Shown here: in pieces, positions 37,290 through 46,042 of the stretch | How positions within the stretch are numbered: position 1 is the first letter of the stretch | Layout of the letters: every line of letters begins with the position of its first letter | DNA from: an uncultured Flavobacteriaceae bacterium | GTDB lineage: Bacteria; Bacteroidota; Bacteroidia; Flavobacteriales; Flavobacteriaceae | DNA length: 62,274 nucleotides | Assembly (NCBI GenBank): GCA_947498845.1 | Contig: CANMLX010000027.1 | Span: 1-62,274 of the forward strand | Reading direction: 5' to 3' | Position numbers and translations under genes: made by a program | Notes under the pieces: model-generated | What the model saw: only the letters and a program-made list of their open reading frames with translations | Database searches by the model: none | What the model was told of the DNA's origin: nothing

Positions 37290-37628
37290 ATGAATCATTA
37301 TGAAACTGTTTTCATCTTAAATCCCGTTTTATCTGATGATCAGGTAAAGGAAACAGTGAAGAAATACGAAGATTTTCTTGTTTCTAAAGGAGCGAAGATG
37401 ATAGCCAAAGAAGATTGGGGGCTAAAAAAATTAGCATATCCAATCCAAAACAAAAAAAGTGGTTTTTATCACTTGTTTGAGTACCAAATAGATGGTGAGG
37501 TAATTAATCCTTTAGAAGTAGAGTTTAGACGTGATGAGCGTTTTATGAGATACTTAACTGTTAAATTAGACAAGCATGCTGTTGCTTGGGCAGAAAGAAG
37601 AAGAGTTAAACTTAAAGAAAAAGCTTAA
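37290..37628 (+). CDS. rpsF: 30S ribosomal protein S6
   Basis: S6 binds the central domain of 16S rRNA with S18. The 112-residue sequence starts [26 protein letters not shown] and keeps the [25 protein letters not shown] block and the final [15 protein letters not shown]. Full length. It is first of the rpsF-rpsR-rplI operon, with rpsR following after 2 bases. Confidence 0.97.
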   Translation: MNHYETVFILNPVLSDDQVKETVKKYEDFLVSKGAKMIAKEDWGLKKLAYPIQNKKSGFYHLFEYQIDGEVINPLEVEFRRDERFMRYLTVKLDKHAVAWAERRRVKLKEKA

Positions 37629-37630
37629 TC

Positions 37631-37927
37631 ATGGCATCAATAGATCAACAAGCAAAAGGGAAAAAAGACGGAGAAATTAGATATTTAACGCCGTTAAATA
37701 TAGAGACAAACAAGCAAAAGAAGTATTGTCGTTTCAAAAAATCTGGAATTAAATATATAGATTATAAAGATCCAGACTTTTTATTAAAGTTTGTAAACGA
37801 GCAAGGTAAAATTTTACCAAGACGTTTAACAGGAACATCTCTAAAATATCAAAGGAAAGTATCTGTAGCGGTAAAAAGAGCTAGACATTTAGCTTTAATG
37901 CCATACGTAGCAGATTTATTAAAATAA
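37631..37927 (+). CDS. rpsR: 30S ribosomal protein S18
   Basis: This 98-residue S18 partners S6 on 16S rRNA. The diagnostic blocks are [61 protein letters not shown]. The first ~25 residues (with EIRYLTP) are the Bacteroidota-type extension. It is 13 bases before rplI. Confidence 0.97.
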   Translation: MASIDQQAKGKKDGEIRYLTPLNIETNKQKKYCRFKKSGIKYIDYKDPDFLLKFVNEQGKILPRRLTGTSLKYQRKVSVAVKRARHLALMPYVADLLK

Positions 37928-37940
37928 AATACCAATAACA

Positions 37941-38393
37941 ATGGAACTTATATTAAAACAAGACGTTGAAAACTTAGGATTTAAAGACGATGTTGTAACA
38001 GTTAAGAACGGTTATGGTAGAAACTTTTTAATTCCTACAGGAAAAGCAATTTTAGCGACAGTATCTGCTAAAAAAGTGTTGACAGAGAACTTAAAACAAA
38101 GAGCTTTTAAGGAAAAGAAAATAGTTGATGATGCTAATAAGGCAGCAGAAGCGATAAAAGCATTAGAAATTAAAATCGCTTCTAAAGTTGGTTCTGGAGA
38201 TAAGTTATTTGGATCTGTAAATAACATCGATGTTGCTGCGGCTTTAGAAAAAGAAGGACAAAATATAGATAAAAAATACATCAATGTTATTGGTGGAAAT
38301 GTTAAGCGTTTAGGTAAATACAATGCAGTAATACGTTTACATAGAGAAGTATCTGTAGAATTACCGTTTGAAGTTATTGCTCAAGCTAAATAA
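37941..38393 (+). CDS. rplI: 50S ribosomal protein L9
   Basis: L9 bridges the base of the L1 stalk. The 150-residue protein has the N-terminal KQDVENLGFKDDVVTVKNGYGRNFLIPTGKA, a long central helix (~40-75) and a C-terminal rRNA-binding domain starting GDKLFGSVNNIDVAAAL. Full length; a terminator follows 22 bases after the stop. Confidence 0.97.
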   Translation: MELILKQDVENLGFKDDVVTVKNGYGRNFLIPTGKAILATVSAKKVLTENLKQRAFKEKKIVDDANKAAEAIKALEIKIASKVGSGDKLFGSVNNIDVAAALEKEGQNIDKKYINVIGGNVKRLGKYNAVIRLHREVSVELPFEVIAQAK

Positions 38394-38414
38394 TTAAAAA
38401 CGATACAATATCTT

Positions 38415-38447
38415 AAACCGCTTAGATACTTTCTAAGCGGTTTTTTT
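38415..38447 (+). terminator. Terminator of the rpsF operon
   Basis: Arms AAACCGCTTAG (38415-38425) and CTAAGCGGTTT (38433-38443) with a 7-base loop, followed by T's. Confidence 0.9.
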
Positions 38448-38681
38448 ATTAGTGAAACTCTATTCTGAAAAATTGTATAACAATGTATTCAAAATAGTAA
38501 TACCAATTTTGCTATAAAATGAGGTATAAATAATTTGAGTTATTTTACAGGAGTTCAAAAGCATAAAAATCAAGCATAGCCTTAGCTACGGTTTATTTTT
38601 TTAATGCGGAAATCATGTAAAAGAAACGAATTATATGTCGCATTTTATGGTAGAATTGGTATAAGTCGAACTAATCCCGCT
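38446..38681. repeat. Short hairpin repeat interrupted by the MITE
   Basis: 38446-38500 and 38663-38681 together match, on the opposite strand, the uninterrupted repeat at 30001-30073. The 161-bp MITE lies between the two parts. The remaining part of this 477-base gap (38682-38870) shows only an ATCCCG/CGGGAT hairpin near 38674-38693 and no gene. Confidence 0.6.
38501..38661. mobile_element. MITE-like hairpin element, copy 1 (161 bp)
   Basis: The ends are inverted repeats (TACCAATT...AATTGGTA, with ~21-bp arms and a few mismatches). The left and right halves pair along their length, so the element is one long imperfect hairpin with apex TAGC-CTTA-GCTA. It has no ORF. A TAA trinucleotide flanks both sides (38498-38500 and 38662-38664). 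A near-identical copy lies at 57696-57856. Confidence 0.8.
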
Positions 38682-38870
38682 AAAAATCGGGATCAATTAT
38701 TTAATGCTTTTTTAGTCTATATACGAAAATTATTGAAAACTAAATGGCAATATTATATCAAGGACCTGTTAGGTTTTTATTAGCAGAATTGACAATTTAA
38801 AAGTTTTTAAATCTAATTTTTGTCATTTACGTTATACTTATTTTATTAAAAAACAGAATAAATTTACTTT

Positions 38871-39338
38871 ATGAAATACGCAAGATTGTCTAAAGAGCAA
38901 TTTGAAGAATTGCACCAGGAGTTTATAAATTTTTTAGCAACACAATCTATTACAGCAGACGAATGGACTAACCTAAAAGCTAATAAACCAGATTTAGCCG
39001 AAATGGAACTCGATGTATTTAGTGATTTAATATGGGAAGGTGTACTAAATAAGGCAGAATACTTAGAACATTTTGCGCCGCAACATATGTATTTATTCCA
39101 TTTAGGTGAAGACAAAATGCATGCTATTGTAGTAAACTTAAAGAATGATGTGGATATAACAACTAAAGAAGGCTACGGTTGGTTGAGAGAAAATTTAATG
39201 GATGAAAACGTAGAGTTTTTACAAGCAGATAAAGACTATACCGATGATAAAAACTTAGATAAGTTTAAAATGATTGAACAAGGTGCTGTGATCACCAAAG
39301 GTGATTTGTACCATTACTTTAATAAAATTATTAACTAG
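38871..39338 (+). CDS. DUF6495 family protein
   Basis: This 155-residue acidic cytoplasmic protein matches a Bacteroidota-only family (DUF6495). Recognised stretches are KYARLSKEQFEELHQEFINFLATQSI at the start, then KPDLAEMELDVFSDLIWEGVL and APQHMYLFHL. The function is unknown. It stands alone between two intergenic regions, upstream of hisS, and has no signal peptide. Confidence 0.85.
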   Translation: MKYARLSKEQFEELHQEFINFLATQSITADEWTNLKANKPDLAEMELDVFSDLIWEGVLNKAEYLEHFAPQHMYLFHLGEDKMHAIVVNLKNDVDITTKEGYGWLRENLMDENVEFLQADKDYTDDKNLDKFKMIEQGAVITKGDLYHYFNKIIN

Positions 39339-39394
39339 TTTAAGCTAGATCTTAATTTAGTAACCACAAAAATTTACATTTTAGGATAAACTGT

Positions 39395-39402
39395 TATTTT
39401 TG
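39395..39402 (+). promoter_or_regulatory. Probable -7 element for hisS
   Basis: TATTTTTG matches TAnnTTTG, 74 bases before the hisS start; no clear -33 TTG. Confidence 0.4.
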
Positions 39403-39476
39403 CTACGTTTTATCACGAGATATTACATATTTTCCACAATTAATAAAAAGAATACCTGTTTTCAGGGCATTTAAAT

Positions 39477-40853
39477 ATGGCTCAAAAACCATCAATACCA
39501 AAAGGAACAAGAGATTTTAATCCAGAACAAGTTGCTAAACGAAATTATATATTTAGTACTATTCGTAGTGCTTTCGAAACGTTTGGTTTTCAGTCTATAG
39601 AAACACCTAGTTTTGAAAATTCCAGTACTCTAATGGGTAAATATGGGGAGGAAGGTGATCGCTTGATTTTTAAAATTTTGAATACAGGAGATTACCTAAA
39701 CAAAGCAAATGTAGAAGCTTATGAAGCTAAAGATTCAAATAAATTAACGCCTAGTATTTCCGAAAAAGCACTTCGTTATGATTTAACAGTGCCTTTTGCG
39801 CGTTATGTGGTACAACACCAAAACGATATTGTATTTCCTTTTAAACGTTACCAAATACAACCTGTTTGGCGTGCCGATAGGCCTCAAAAAGGACGTTTTA
39901 GAGAGTTTTATCAATGTGATGCCGATGTCGTTGGAAGTAAGTCTTTATGGCAAGAAGTAGAGTTTATACAGTTGTATGATACGGTATTTTCAGATTTAAA
40001 ATTAAAAGGTGTTACTATAAAAATTAATAATCGAAAAATTTTATCTGGTATTGCTGAGGTTATTGGAGCGAGTGATAAGCTCATCGATTTTACGGTAGCT
40101 TTAGATAAATTAGATAAAATAGGGGAAGAGAAAGTTAAAGAAGAAATGTTGAGCAAAGGCATTCCTTTATCTGGTATAGATAAATTACAACCTTTGTTTT
40201 CGTTATCTGGTTCGTTTAAATCTCAAATAAAAAGTTTAAAAACTATGTTATCAACTTCGAAAGAAGGGGTGAAAGGTATTGAGGAATTGTCGTTTATCGA
40301 TTCGGCCATTTCAGAATTAGGTTTAACCACTGCTACTTTACAATTAGATGTGACTTTGGCACGAGGTTTGAATTATTATACTGGAGCGATTTATGAAGTG
40401 TCTGCTCCAAAAACAGTAAAAATGGGATCTATAGGTGGCGGCGGACGTTATGATGATTTAACGGGCATTTTTGGAATGAAAGATGTAAGTGGTGTAGGTA
40501 TTAGTTTTGGTTTGGATCGTATTTATTTAGTACTGGAAGAATTAGGTTTGTTTCCAGAAACAGTATCAAAAAATGTAGAAGTATTATTTATAAATTTTGG
40601 AGAGAAAGAAGCTTTATTTAGTTTAAAAGCCATTAATAAATTAAGGTTACAAGGCATTAATGCAGAGTTGTATCCAGATGCAGCCAAAATGAAAAAGCAG
40701 ATGACCTATGCTAATAAAAGAGCTGTTCCTTATGTAGTGCTTGTAGGTGATGAAGAAATAACATCTAATACCTATACATTAAAAAATATGAATACAGGAG
40801 ATCAAAATAAGGTAACATTAGAGGACTTGTTGTTAAAAACAAGAAAGTCTTGA
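39477..40853 (+). CDS. hisS: Histidyl-tRNA synthetase
   Basis: This class II synthetase charges tRNA-His. The 458-residue sequence has [14 protein letters not shown] at the start, motif 1 around [13 protein letters not shown], motif 2 with [27 protein letters not shown], the His-specific block [15 protein letters not shown], and motif 3 with [14 protein letters not shown]...[11 protein letters not shown]. An anticodon-binding domain (~365-458) follows. Full length. Confidence 0.97.
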   Translation: MAQKPSIPKGTRDFNPEQVAKRNYIFSTIRSAFETFGFQSIETPSFENSSTLMGKYGEEGDRLIFKILNTGDYLNKANVEAYEAKDSNKLTPSISEKALRYDLTVPFARYVVQHQNDIVFPFKRYQIQPVWRADRPQKGRFREFYQCDADVVGSKSLWQEVEFIQLYDTVFSDLKLKGVTIKINNRKILSGIAEVIGASDKLIDFTVALDKLDKIGEEKVKEEMLSKGIPLSGIDKLQPLFSLSGSFKSQIKSLKTMLSTSKEGVKGIEELSFIDSAISELGLTTATLQLDVTLARGLNYYTGAIYEVSAPKTVKMGSIGGGGRYDDLTGIFGMKDVSGVGISFGLDRIYLVLEELGLFPETVSKNVEVLFINFGEKEALFSLKAINKLRLQGINAELYPDAAKMKKQMTYANKRAVPYVVLVGDEEITSNTYTLKNMNTGDQNKVTLEDLLLKTRKS

Positions 40854-40880
40854 ATCTAGTGAATCAAGACTTTCTATTAG
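40844..40880 (+). terminator. Probable terminator overlapping the hisS stop
   Basis: AAAGTCTTGA (40844-40853, containing the TGA stop) pairs with TCAAGACTTT (40864-40873); the following run TTTCTATT is only weakly T-rich. Confidence 0.6.
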
Positions 40881-41003
40881 CCGAGCAAATAATAGAAAAT
40901 TTATATGAAAACGAACTCAACTAATTATTTTGGTTACTAGTTTATAACAACTTTAAGCAATTAATTTTTTATATTTTTTGGTATAAAACCCCTCTTTTGT
41001 TTA

Positions 41004-41369
41004 TTAAGCATGTAGTAAGAACTTTCTGCTGGAATTAGAGTTAAAATATTTCCACCAAAAACAGTTAGAACCATCATATATACTAGGAATACCACTTTTA
41101 TTTGTATAAGTAGCATCGTAAAGAATATTTATCAATAAAGCTTCTTGGCCATCATCGGCTAAGGTCTTGTTTTCGTTTGCTTTAATGGTATTAGGTAGGA
41201 TTAATTTCTCTAAGATTACATCTTTTAGTTTAGATGGATTGTCTTTTAAATCTTTTGTAAAACTAAGTGTTTCAGTTTTAATATTAGATTCTAGCTTGTG
41301 TGAATTTTGGGCTTTCATGGAGAAAACCGTAGCTATTAAAATAAGGGTTGAGAGTGTAATTTTTTTCAT
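41004..41369 (-). CDS. Small secreted hypothetical protein
   Basis: I do not recognise this protein. From the Met at 41369 it is 121 residues with a clear signal peptide (KKITLSTLILIATVFSMKAQ); the longer reading from 41390 would place seven residues before it, so I prefer the internal start. The mature part is charged, then has DDGQEALLINILYDATY and ends in an aromatic/Cys-rich segment (GSNCFWWKYFN). Mature secreted or periplasmic; no neighbours suggest a role. It is single-gene, convergent with hisS. Confidence 0.65.
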   Translation of the reverse strand: MKKITLSTLILIATVFSMKAQNSHKLESNIKTETLSFTKDLKDNPSKLKDVILEKLILPNTIKANENKTLADDGQEALLINILYDATYTNKSGIPSIYDGSNCFWWKYFNSNSSRKFLLHA

Positions 41370-41579
41370 CAGATTTGGGGTTTGATTCAATTTTACACTG
41401 CAATATAGAATAATATTTCATTAAAATCCTTGAAACGCATAAAAATTCGATGAAATGCATGATTTTTTATGAAAATAGCACTTTAAATTCTGTTTTACTG
41501 TTTTACAGTAATTATTCTGTATGATTATTCTTTCTTTTTGTTAAACTGTAAATGATAAATAATAAGGAGAGTTTTTAAG

Positions 41580-42068
41580 CTAAAAGTCAATAAAATCACC
41601 AATGGAGAGTTTCCAAGTATTTGACATACCGGCATTAACTTCTAAAACATATTTTGCGGGAACATTAGATGGTAGTGAACTTTCATCAAAAGGTTTTGCA
41701 TTTTTTTGAAAACTCACAATAGACTTATTGGCATTAATAAATATAATGTCTAGAGGTATCTGTGTGTTTTTCATATAAAAATAACGCTCCGTTTCATCTT
41801 CAAATACAAATAGCATCCCTCTATTTGGTTTCATGTAATCTCTGTACATTAAGCCCGTTTGGATTTCGTAGTCGTTATCTGCAATTTCAATATCTAACTT
41901 AGCTTTTACAGAATCTTTTAGAGTGTTATAGATGCTTAATTCTCCCTCTTTTTTAAATGTTACTTTAGTTTGTTTCACGGTTTTTTTTTCTTCTTTACAT
42001 GATGAAAAAAGACAATTAAAACATAAGGTTAATGAGAATACTAGTTGTATAAAAAATCTTTGTTTCAT
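41580..42068 (-). CDS. DUF192 family lipoprotein
   Basis: This 162-residue protein has a lipoprotein signal (hydrophobic stretch ending LFSSC-KEE near residue 24) and a DUF192 domain. Family blocks are IEIADNDYEIQTGLMYRDYM, GMLFVFEDETERYFYMKNTQIPLDIIFIN, and a C-terminal VLEVNAG. DUF192 is a small beta fold of unknown function, widespread in bacteria and archaea. It begins 6 bases after the lgt stop, so the pair is probably co-transcribed. Confidence 0.92.
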   Translation of the reverse strand: MKQRFFIQLVFSLTLCFNCLFSSCKEEKKTVKQTKVTFKKEGELSIYNTLKDSVKAKLDIEIADNDYEIQTGLMYRDYMKPNRGMLFVFEDETERYFYMKNTQIPLDIIFINANKSIVSFQKNAKPFDESSLPSNVPAKYVLEVNAGMSNTWKLSIGDFIDF

Positions 42069-42074
42069 GGCGTA

Positions 42075-43007
42075 TTAGGAAACTTTAGATTTTGGTTTGT
42101 AAACAAACATAAAGTAAAGACCAATTAATATAAAAGGAATACTTAACCATTGACCAGTATTTAAACCAAACCAGTTAATGTATTCGTCTCCTTGAGGTTC
42201 TTTAAACTTTTCAATGATTAATCGTATAGTCCATAGAAATACTAAAAATAAACCAAAGAGGAAACCTGTTTGATCTTTCTTCTCTGTTTTTAAGTAGAAG
42301 TATAATAACACTAGGAATACAAAAACATAGCAAAACGATTCATATAGCTGTGCAGGATGTCTATAAGGAACAGCTTCCAATAGGTTTTGAAATTTTGGAT
42401 TATTAGTTACAGCATTGTAAGCTTTTTGGACATCTTTTATACCTGTAATTTTAACAATTTGACCCTTATAATATTCGTCTTGTATAAAACGCACACCTAA
42501 AGCAAAATCTCCAGACTTTTTACCTATAATTTCAGAGTTAATAAAGTTTCCAAATCTAATAAAAACTGCGCCAGAAGCTACAGGGATTACAACACGGTCT
42601 AATATCCACAATACAGATTTGTATTTGTGTTTTCTTCGGTATAGGTACATACCTATAATTATTCCTATAGCGGCCCCATGACTGGCAAGGCCTTGAAATC
42701 CTGTAAACTCAAAACCGCCTTTAAATTTAAAAGGAAGAAATATACTAAAAAAATCTTGTGAGATTAATTCAGATTGGTAAAATAAAACATGTCCCAAACG
42801 TGCCCCTAGCATAGTTGCTAAAACCGTGTAAATAAACAGTGGATCAAGATATTTTAAATCTACTTTTTCTCTAATAAAAATACGCTTCATAATATACAAT
42901 CCTAAAACAAATGCAGAAACCCACATAAGGCTGTAAAAATGAATTTTAAAGTTTCCAACAATATCTATTCCCGTAACGGGATTCCAATCGAATTTTAGTA
43001 AATGCAT
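42075..43007 (-). CDS. lgt: Prolipoprotein diacylglyceryl transferase
   Basis: Lgt moves diacylglycerol from phosphatidylglycerol to the lipobox Cys, the first step in lipoprotein maturation. The 310-residue sequence has about seven membrane helices, GARLGHVLFYQ, LASHGAAIGIIIG with the essential His, and VASGAVFIRFGNFINSEIIG with the conserved Arg-Phe-Gly-Asn. The family YRHPAQLYES block follows. Full length with one larger loop (~170-215). Downstream of genes for two lipoprotein isomerases, both of which need Lgt. Confidence 0.96.
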   Translation of the reverse strand: MHLLKFDWNPVTGIDIVGNFKIHFYSLMWVSAFVLGLYIMKRIFIREKVDLKYLDPLFIYTVLATMLGARLGHVLFYQSELISQDFFSIFLPFKFKGGFEFTGFQGLASHGAAIGIIIGMYLYRRKHKYKSVLWILDRVVIPVASGAVFIRFGNFINSEIIGKKSGDFALGVRFIQDEYYKGQIVKITGIKDVQKAYNAVTNNPKFQNLLEAVPYRHPAQLYESFCYVFVFLVLLYFYLKTEKKDQTGFLFGLFLVFLWTIRLIIEKFKEPQGDEYINWFGLNTGQWLSIPFILIGLYFMFVYKPKSKVS

Positions 43008-43070
43008 AGCTATATTTTACCTTGTAAATATACGTGTTTAGTGGTATTTATATGTTAAAATTATGTTTAC

Positions 43071-44198
43071 TTAATGGGAGAGATTTAAAATGTCTACCTC
43101 AAAGATTAAATTGGTCTTTGGCGGGATACCTCTATTACCTGCTTCTCCATAACCTAAGTGGTAGGGAATGAATAAAGTAGCCTTGTCACCAACGTTTAAT
43201 TGCTGTAGTCCTTCTTTAAAACCAGATATCATGGGAGCATCTGGACTTAAGTTTGCTTCTATTGCTTTATAGGCATTGGCTTGTTTTTTACGGGCATTTA
43301 CAGCTTCTAAAGCTACGGCTAAACTTAAATCGCTAGTATCCAATAGAGAGCCATCCTCCAAAAATAACGCATAATGCGTCATTACTTTAGATGACAATTT
43401 TAATTTTGGCCCAGTCCCTTTTTTAGTAATAAAGTATTGTAAACCAGAAGGAAGCTGAATTGCCTTTTCTTTTTGTTGCTTATGTTTCTCTTTTGTGCTG
43501 TTTTTTATACCAGCTAATTTTTCTTTGCGTTCTTTTTCTCTTTTTTTATGTTCAGCAAAATGATTTATAAAGATATTTGGAGCGTCAAATTTTTTAGCAT
43601 CTTTGCCTTTTCTAATGATTTTTAATGTTTTAATAACAACACTGTCTATAGGTTTCTTTGCATTATCGATTTCTAAATTAGATATAGAATCTTGTATATC
43701 TAAGCCTAATACTAATTCTCCAAAAACACTATGTTTGTTGTCTAGCCAGGGGGTAGGTTTTTCTGTTATAAAAAACTGACTACCATTAGTTTTTGGTCCT
43801 GAGTTAGCCATGGATAGAATGCCTGGTTTATCATGTTTTAAGTCTGGGTGAAACTCGTCCATAAATCGATATCCTGGATTACCTTGTCCTGTGCCCTTTG
43901 GATCTCCACCTTGTATCATAAAATCATTAACAACGCGATGAAAAATAGTACCATTGTAGAATTTTTTGTTTTTATAAATACTGTCAACAAATGTGTTTGT
44001 ACCTTCGGCCAAAGAAATAAAATTTGCAGAGGTAACGGGTACTTTTTTGTAGTGTAATCTGGCAACCATTGTACCTTTATTGGTCGTAATTTCTGCATAG
44101 ATGCCGTCATCAAGATCTGAATAATGCGATTTGCAGGTTAAAAAGCTTAAAGAAAGCAGAATAACTAGTCTGCTAGCAAATACATTTAATTTGTACAT
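43071..44198 (-). CDS. Exported cyclophilin-FKBP fusion lipoprotein
   Basis: This 375-residue protein is a second cyclophilin-FKBP fusion. It begins with a lipoprotein-type signal (RLVILLSLSFLTC-K near residue 23), so it works in the periplasm or outer membrane. Cyclophilin (~30-200) keeps FHRVVNDFMIQGGDPKGTG and NGSQFFIT. A lysine-rich coiled-coil-like linker (~205-245) follows, then a diverged FKBP (~250-375; MTHYALFLEDGSLLDTS, YGEAGNRGIPPKTNLIFEV). It starts 9 bases after gldI, suggesting shared envelope folding roles. Confidence 0.92.
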   Translation of the reverse strand: MYKLNVFASRLVILLSLSFLTCKSHYSDLDDGIYAEITTNKGTMVARLHYKKVPVTSANFISLAEGTNTFVDSIYKNKKFYNGTIFHRVVNDFMIQGGDPKGTGQGNPGYRFMDEFHPDLKHDKPGILSMANSGPKTNGSQFFITEKPTPWLDNKHSVFGELVLGLDIQDSISNLEIDNAKKPIDSVVIKTLKIIRKGKDAKKFDAPNIFINHFAEHKKREKERKEKLAGIKNSTKEKHKQQKEKAIQLPSGLQYFITKKGTGPKLKLSSKVMTHYALFLEDGSLLDTSDLSLAVALEAVNARKKQANAYKAIEANLSPDAPMISGFKEGLQQLNVGDKATLFIPYHLGYGEAGNRGIPPKTNLIFEVDILNLSH

Positions 44199-44207
44199 GG
44201 TATTAAC

Positions 44208-44753
44208 TTAGTTGGTTTTTGTTATAGAATTTACGGTAACCTCACAAATTAAAGGCACGTTAGTTCCAATTTTAGATTCATCGCCATAATAGCCGTATGC
44301 CTTTTGAGAAGGAAATAAAAATGTTGCAGACTCTCCTGATTTCATGAGTTTTAAACCTTGACGTAAACCACTAAATAGCTCTTGTTTATCCATGGCATAG
44401 TTAAGGTTTTTAAAACTGTTATTTGGGTATATTAATTCGCCATTCAAATATTTTAAACTGTAGGAATAATTAATAATGTCACCAAATTCTGGAGTGAATA
44501 GAGAATCGGCATCAGATTTTGTATTGTAATGGTACCAAAATCCATTTTCTGAGGCAATGTATTTTATACTATCATTTTTAGACATTATTTGTTCAATCAA
44601 CTTTTGCTCTTTCGCATATAATAACTTATTGCGTTCCACAGAAGCATCAATAAAAGAGCCTGTTTTTACAGATATAGGTCTACGCGCTTCTGGAGTTTTA
44701 CAAGCGGTAAATAGTAGGAGTACTAATGTAATCGAAAAGACTATTTTATTCAT
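44208..44753 (-). CDS. gldI: Gliding-associated FKBP lipoprotein GldI
   Basis: GldI is an FKBP-type prolyl isomerase lipoprotein needed for gliding and linked to type IX secretion in flavobacteria. From the Met at 44753 it has a lipoprotein signal (SITLVLLLFTAC) and the ARRPIS segment typical of GldI. An FKBP domain follows (NGFWYHYNTK, GDIINYSYSLKYLNGELIY, LMKSGESATFLFPSQKAYGYYGDESKIGTNVPLICEVTV). The chosen start overlaps the nrnA stop by 8 bases. An upstream in-frame Met would place 19 extra residues before the signal, so I reject it. Confidence 0.88.
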   Translation of the reverse strand: MNKIVFSITLVLLLFTACKTPEARRPISVKTGSFIDASVERNKLLYAKEQKLIEQIMSKNDSIKYIASENGFWYHYNTKSDADSLFTPEFGDIINYSYSLKYLNGELIYPNNSFKNLNYAMDKQELFSGLRQGLKLMKSGESATFLFPSQKAYGYYGDESKIGTNVPLICEVTVNSITKTN

Positions 44754-45765
44754 TATGTAGGGCTTCTTTATATGCAGGTAATATACCAATAAATTTTTCA
44801 ACTGTAGCATTTAGAGGTAAGCTACTTTTGCCACCAGCAGCGTTATTATGTCCGCCACCATTAAAATGCGCTCTGGAAAATTCATTTACAGAAAAGTTTC
44901 CTTTGGAGCGTAATGATATTTTAACAATGTTTTCCTGTCTGTCTTCAATAAAAATAGCAGCAAAAATGATATTTTTTAAGGATAAAGCATAATTAACTAC
45001 GCCTTCGGTATCTCCTTTTTTGTAATTATATTTATGTAATTCACTTTGTGATAGTGTAATGTACGCAGTGCGTAATTCTGGTATAACCTTTAAGTTGTTA
45101 AGTGCACAACCTAAAAGTTGTAAGCGGTTGTAACTATTGGTGTCGTATACATTATTATGCACAGCCGTTTTATCAACACCTTTGTCTATTAAACTAGCAA
45201 TAATGCGATGTGTCGTACTTGTTGTTACTGGAAATCTAAAAGAACCAGTATCTGTCATAATACCCAAGTAAATACATGTAGCAGTAGCAGTGTCTATTTT
45301 ATCAATATCATCGAGCATTTCTATAAAATGATACACCATTTCGCAAGTAGAGCTCATAGTAACATCACTATACATGTAAGTAGCATAATCATCTGGTTTT
45401 TGATGATGGTCTATTAATATTTTAATAGCACCGTTAGCCTCAAGAACAGATTCCATCTGTCCAGATCTATGAAAAGCATTAAAATCTAAAGTAAAAATAA
45501 TATCCGCTTTAGAAATTAGGGCAGTACTAACTTCGGTTTGAGCGTCATATTTTAATATGGTGTCTTCACCTGGAACCCATTTTAAAAAATCGGGATAATC
45601 GTTAGGTGTAATTACAGATACATTGTGGTTGTATTTCTTTAAATAATGATATAACCCTAAAGAGGAACCAATAGCATCTCCATCTGGGTTTTTGTGCGTT
45701 ACTATTATAATGTTTTTAGGCGCTTTAATAAGCGTTTTAATAGCAGTAATATGGTCTTTATTCAT
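44746..45765 (-). CDS. nrnA: DHH-family oligoribonuclease / pAp phosphatase NrnA
   Basis: NrnA degrades nano-RNA and dephosphorylates 3'-phosphoadenosine 5'-phosphate. The 339-residue protein has the DHH domain (THKNPDGDAIGSSLGLYHYL, FTLDFNAFHRSG, ILIDHHQKPDD, MTDTGSFRFP) and the DHHA1 domain ending in GGGHNNAAGGK. It overlaps the gldI start by 8 bases, implying coupled translation, and heads the nrnA-gldI-cyclophilin/FKBP run. Confidence 0.94.
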   Translation of the reverse strand: MNKDHITAIKTLIKAPKNIIIVTHKNPDGDAIGSSLGLYHYLKKYNHNVSVITPNDYPDFLKWVPGEDTILKYDAQTEVSTALISKADIIFTLDFNAFHRSGQMESVLEANGAIKILIDHHQKPDDYATYMYSDVTMSSTCEMVYHFIEMLDDIDKIDTATATCIYLGIMTDTGSFRFPVTTSTTHRIIASLIDKGVDKTAVHNNVYDTNSYNRLQLLGCALNNLKVIPELRTAYITLSQSELHKYNYKKGDTEGVVNYALSLKNIIFAAIFIEDRQENIVKISLRSKGNFSVNEFSRAHFNGGGHNNAAGGKSSLPLNATVEKFIGILPAYKEALHNE

Positions 45766-46042
45766 GGTAGGCGAAGATACAATTTAATAATAGATGCTTA
45801 AAATAAAGGTTTTGTATAAAATACTTATGTGATTACGAAGTAGCTAAATTTTGAGCCGAATGTAATTATAATGAGGACTAATGGCTTTTAAGGTCTAAAA
45901 AAAAGATGTACTTTGCTTGAAATACTATTATGAAATTATTTCGCATTTTAAGTGAATGATCTTAGGTAATAAGGCTACCCTTTCTTAAGGTTAGTTACGA
46001 ACAAATTAAGATGTGTTTTTAATTGAGAAATCTTAAATAAAT

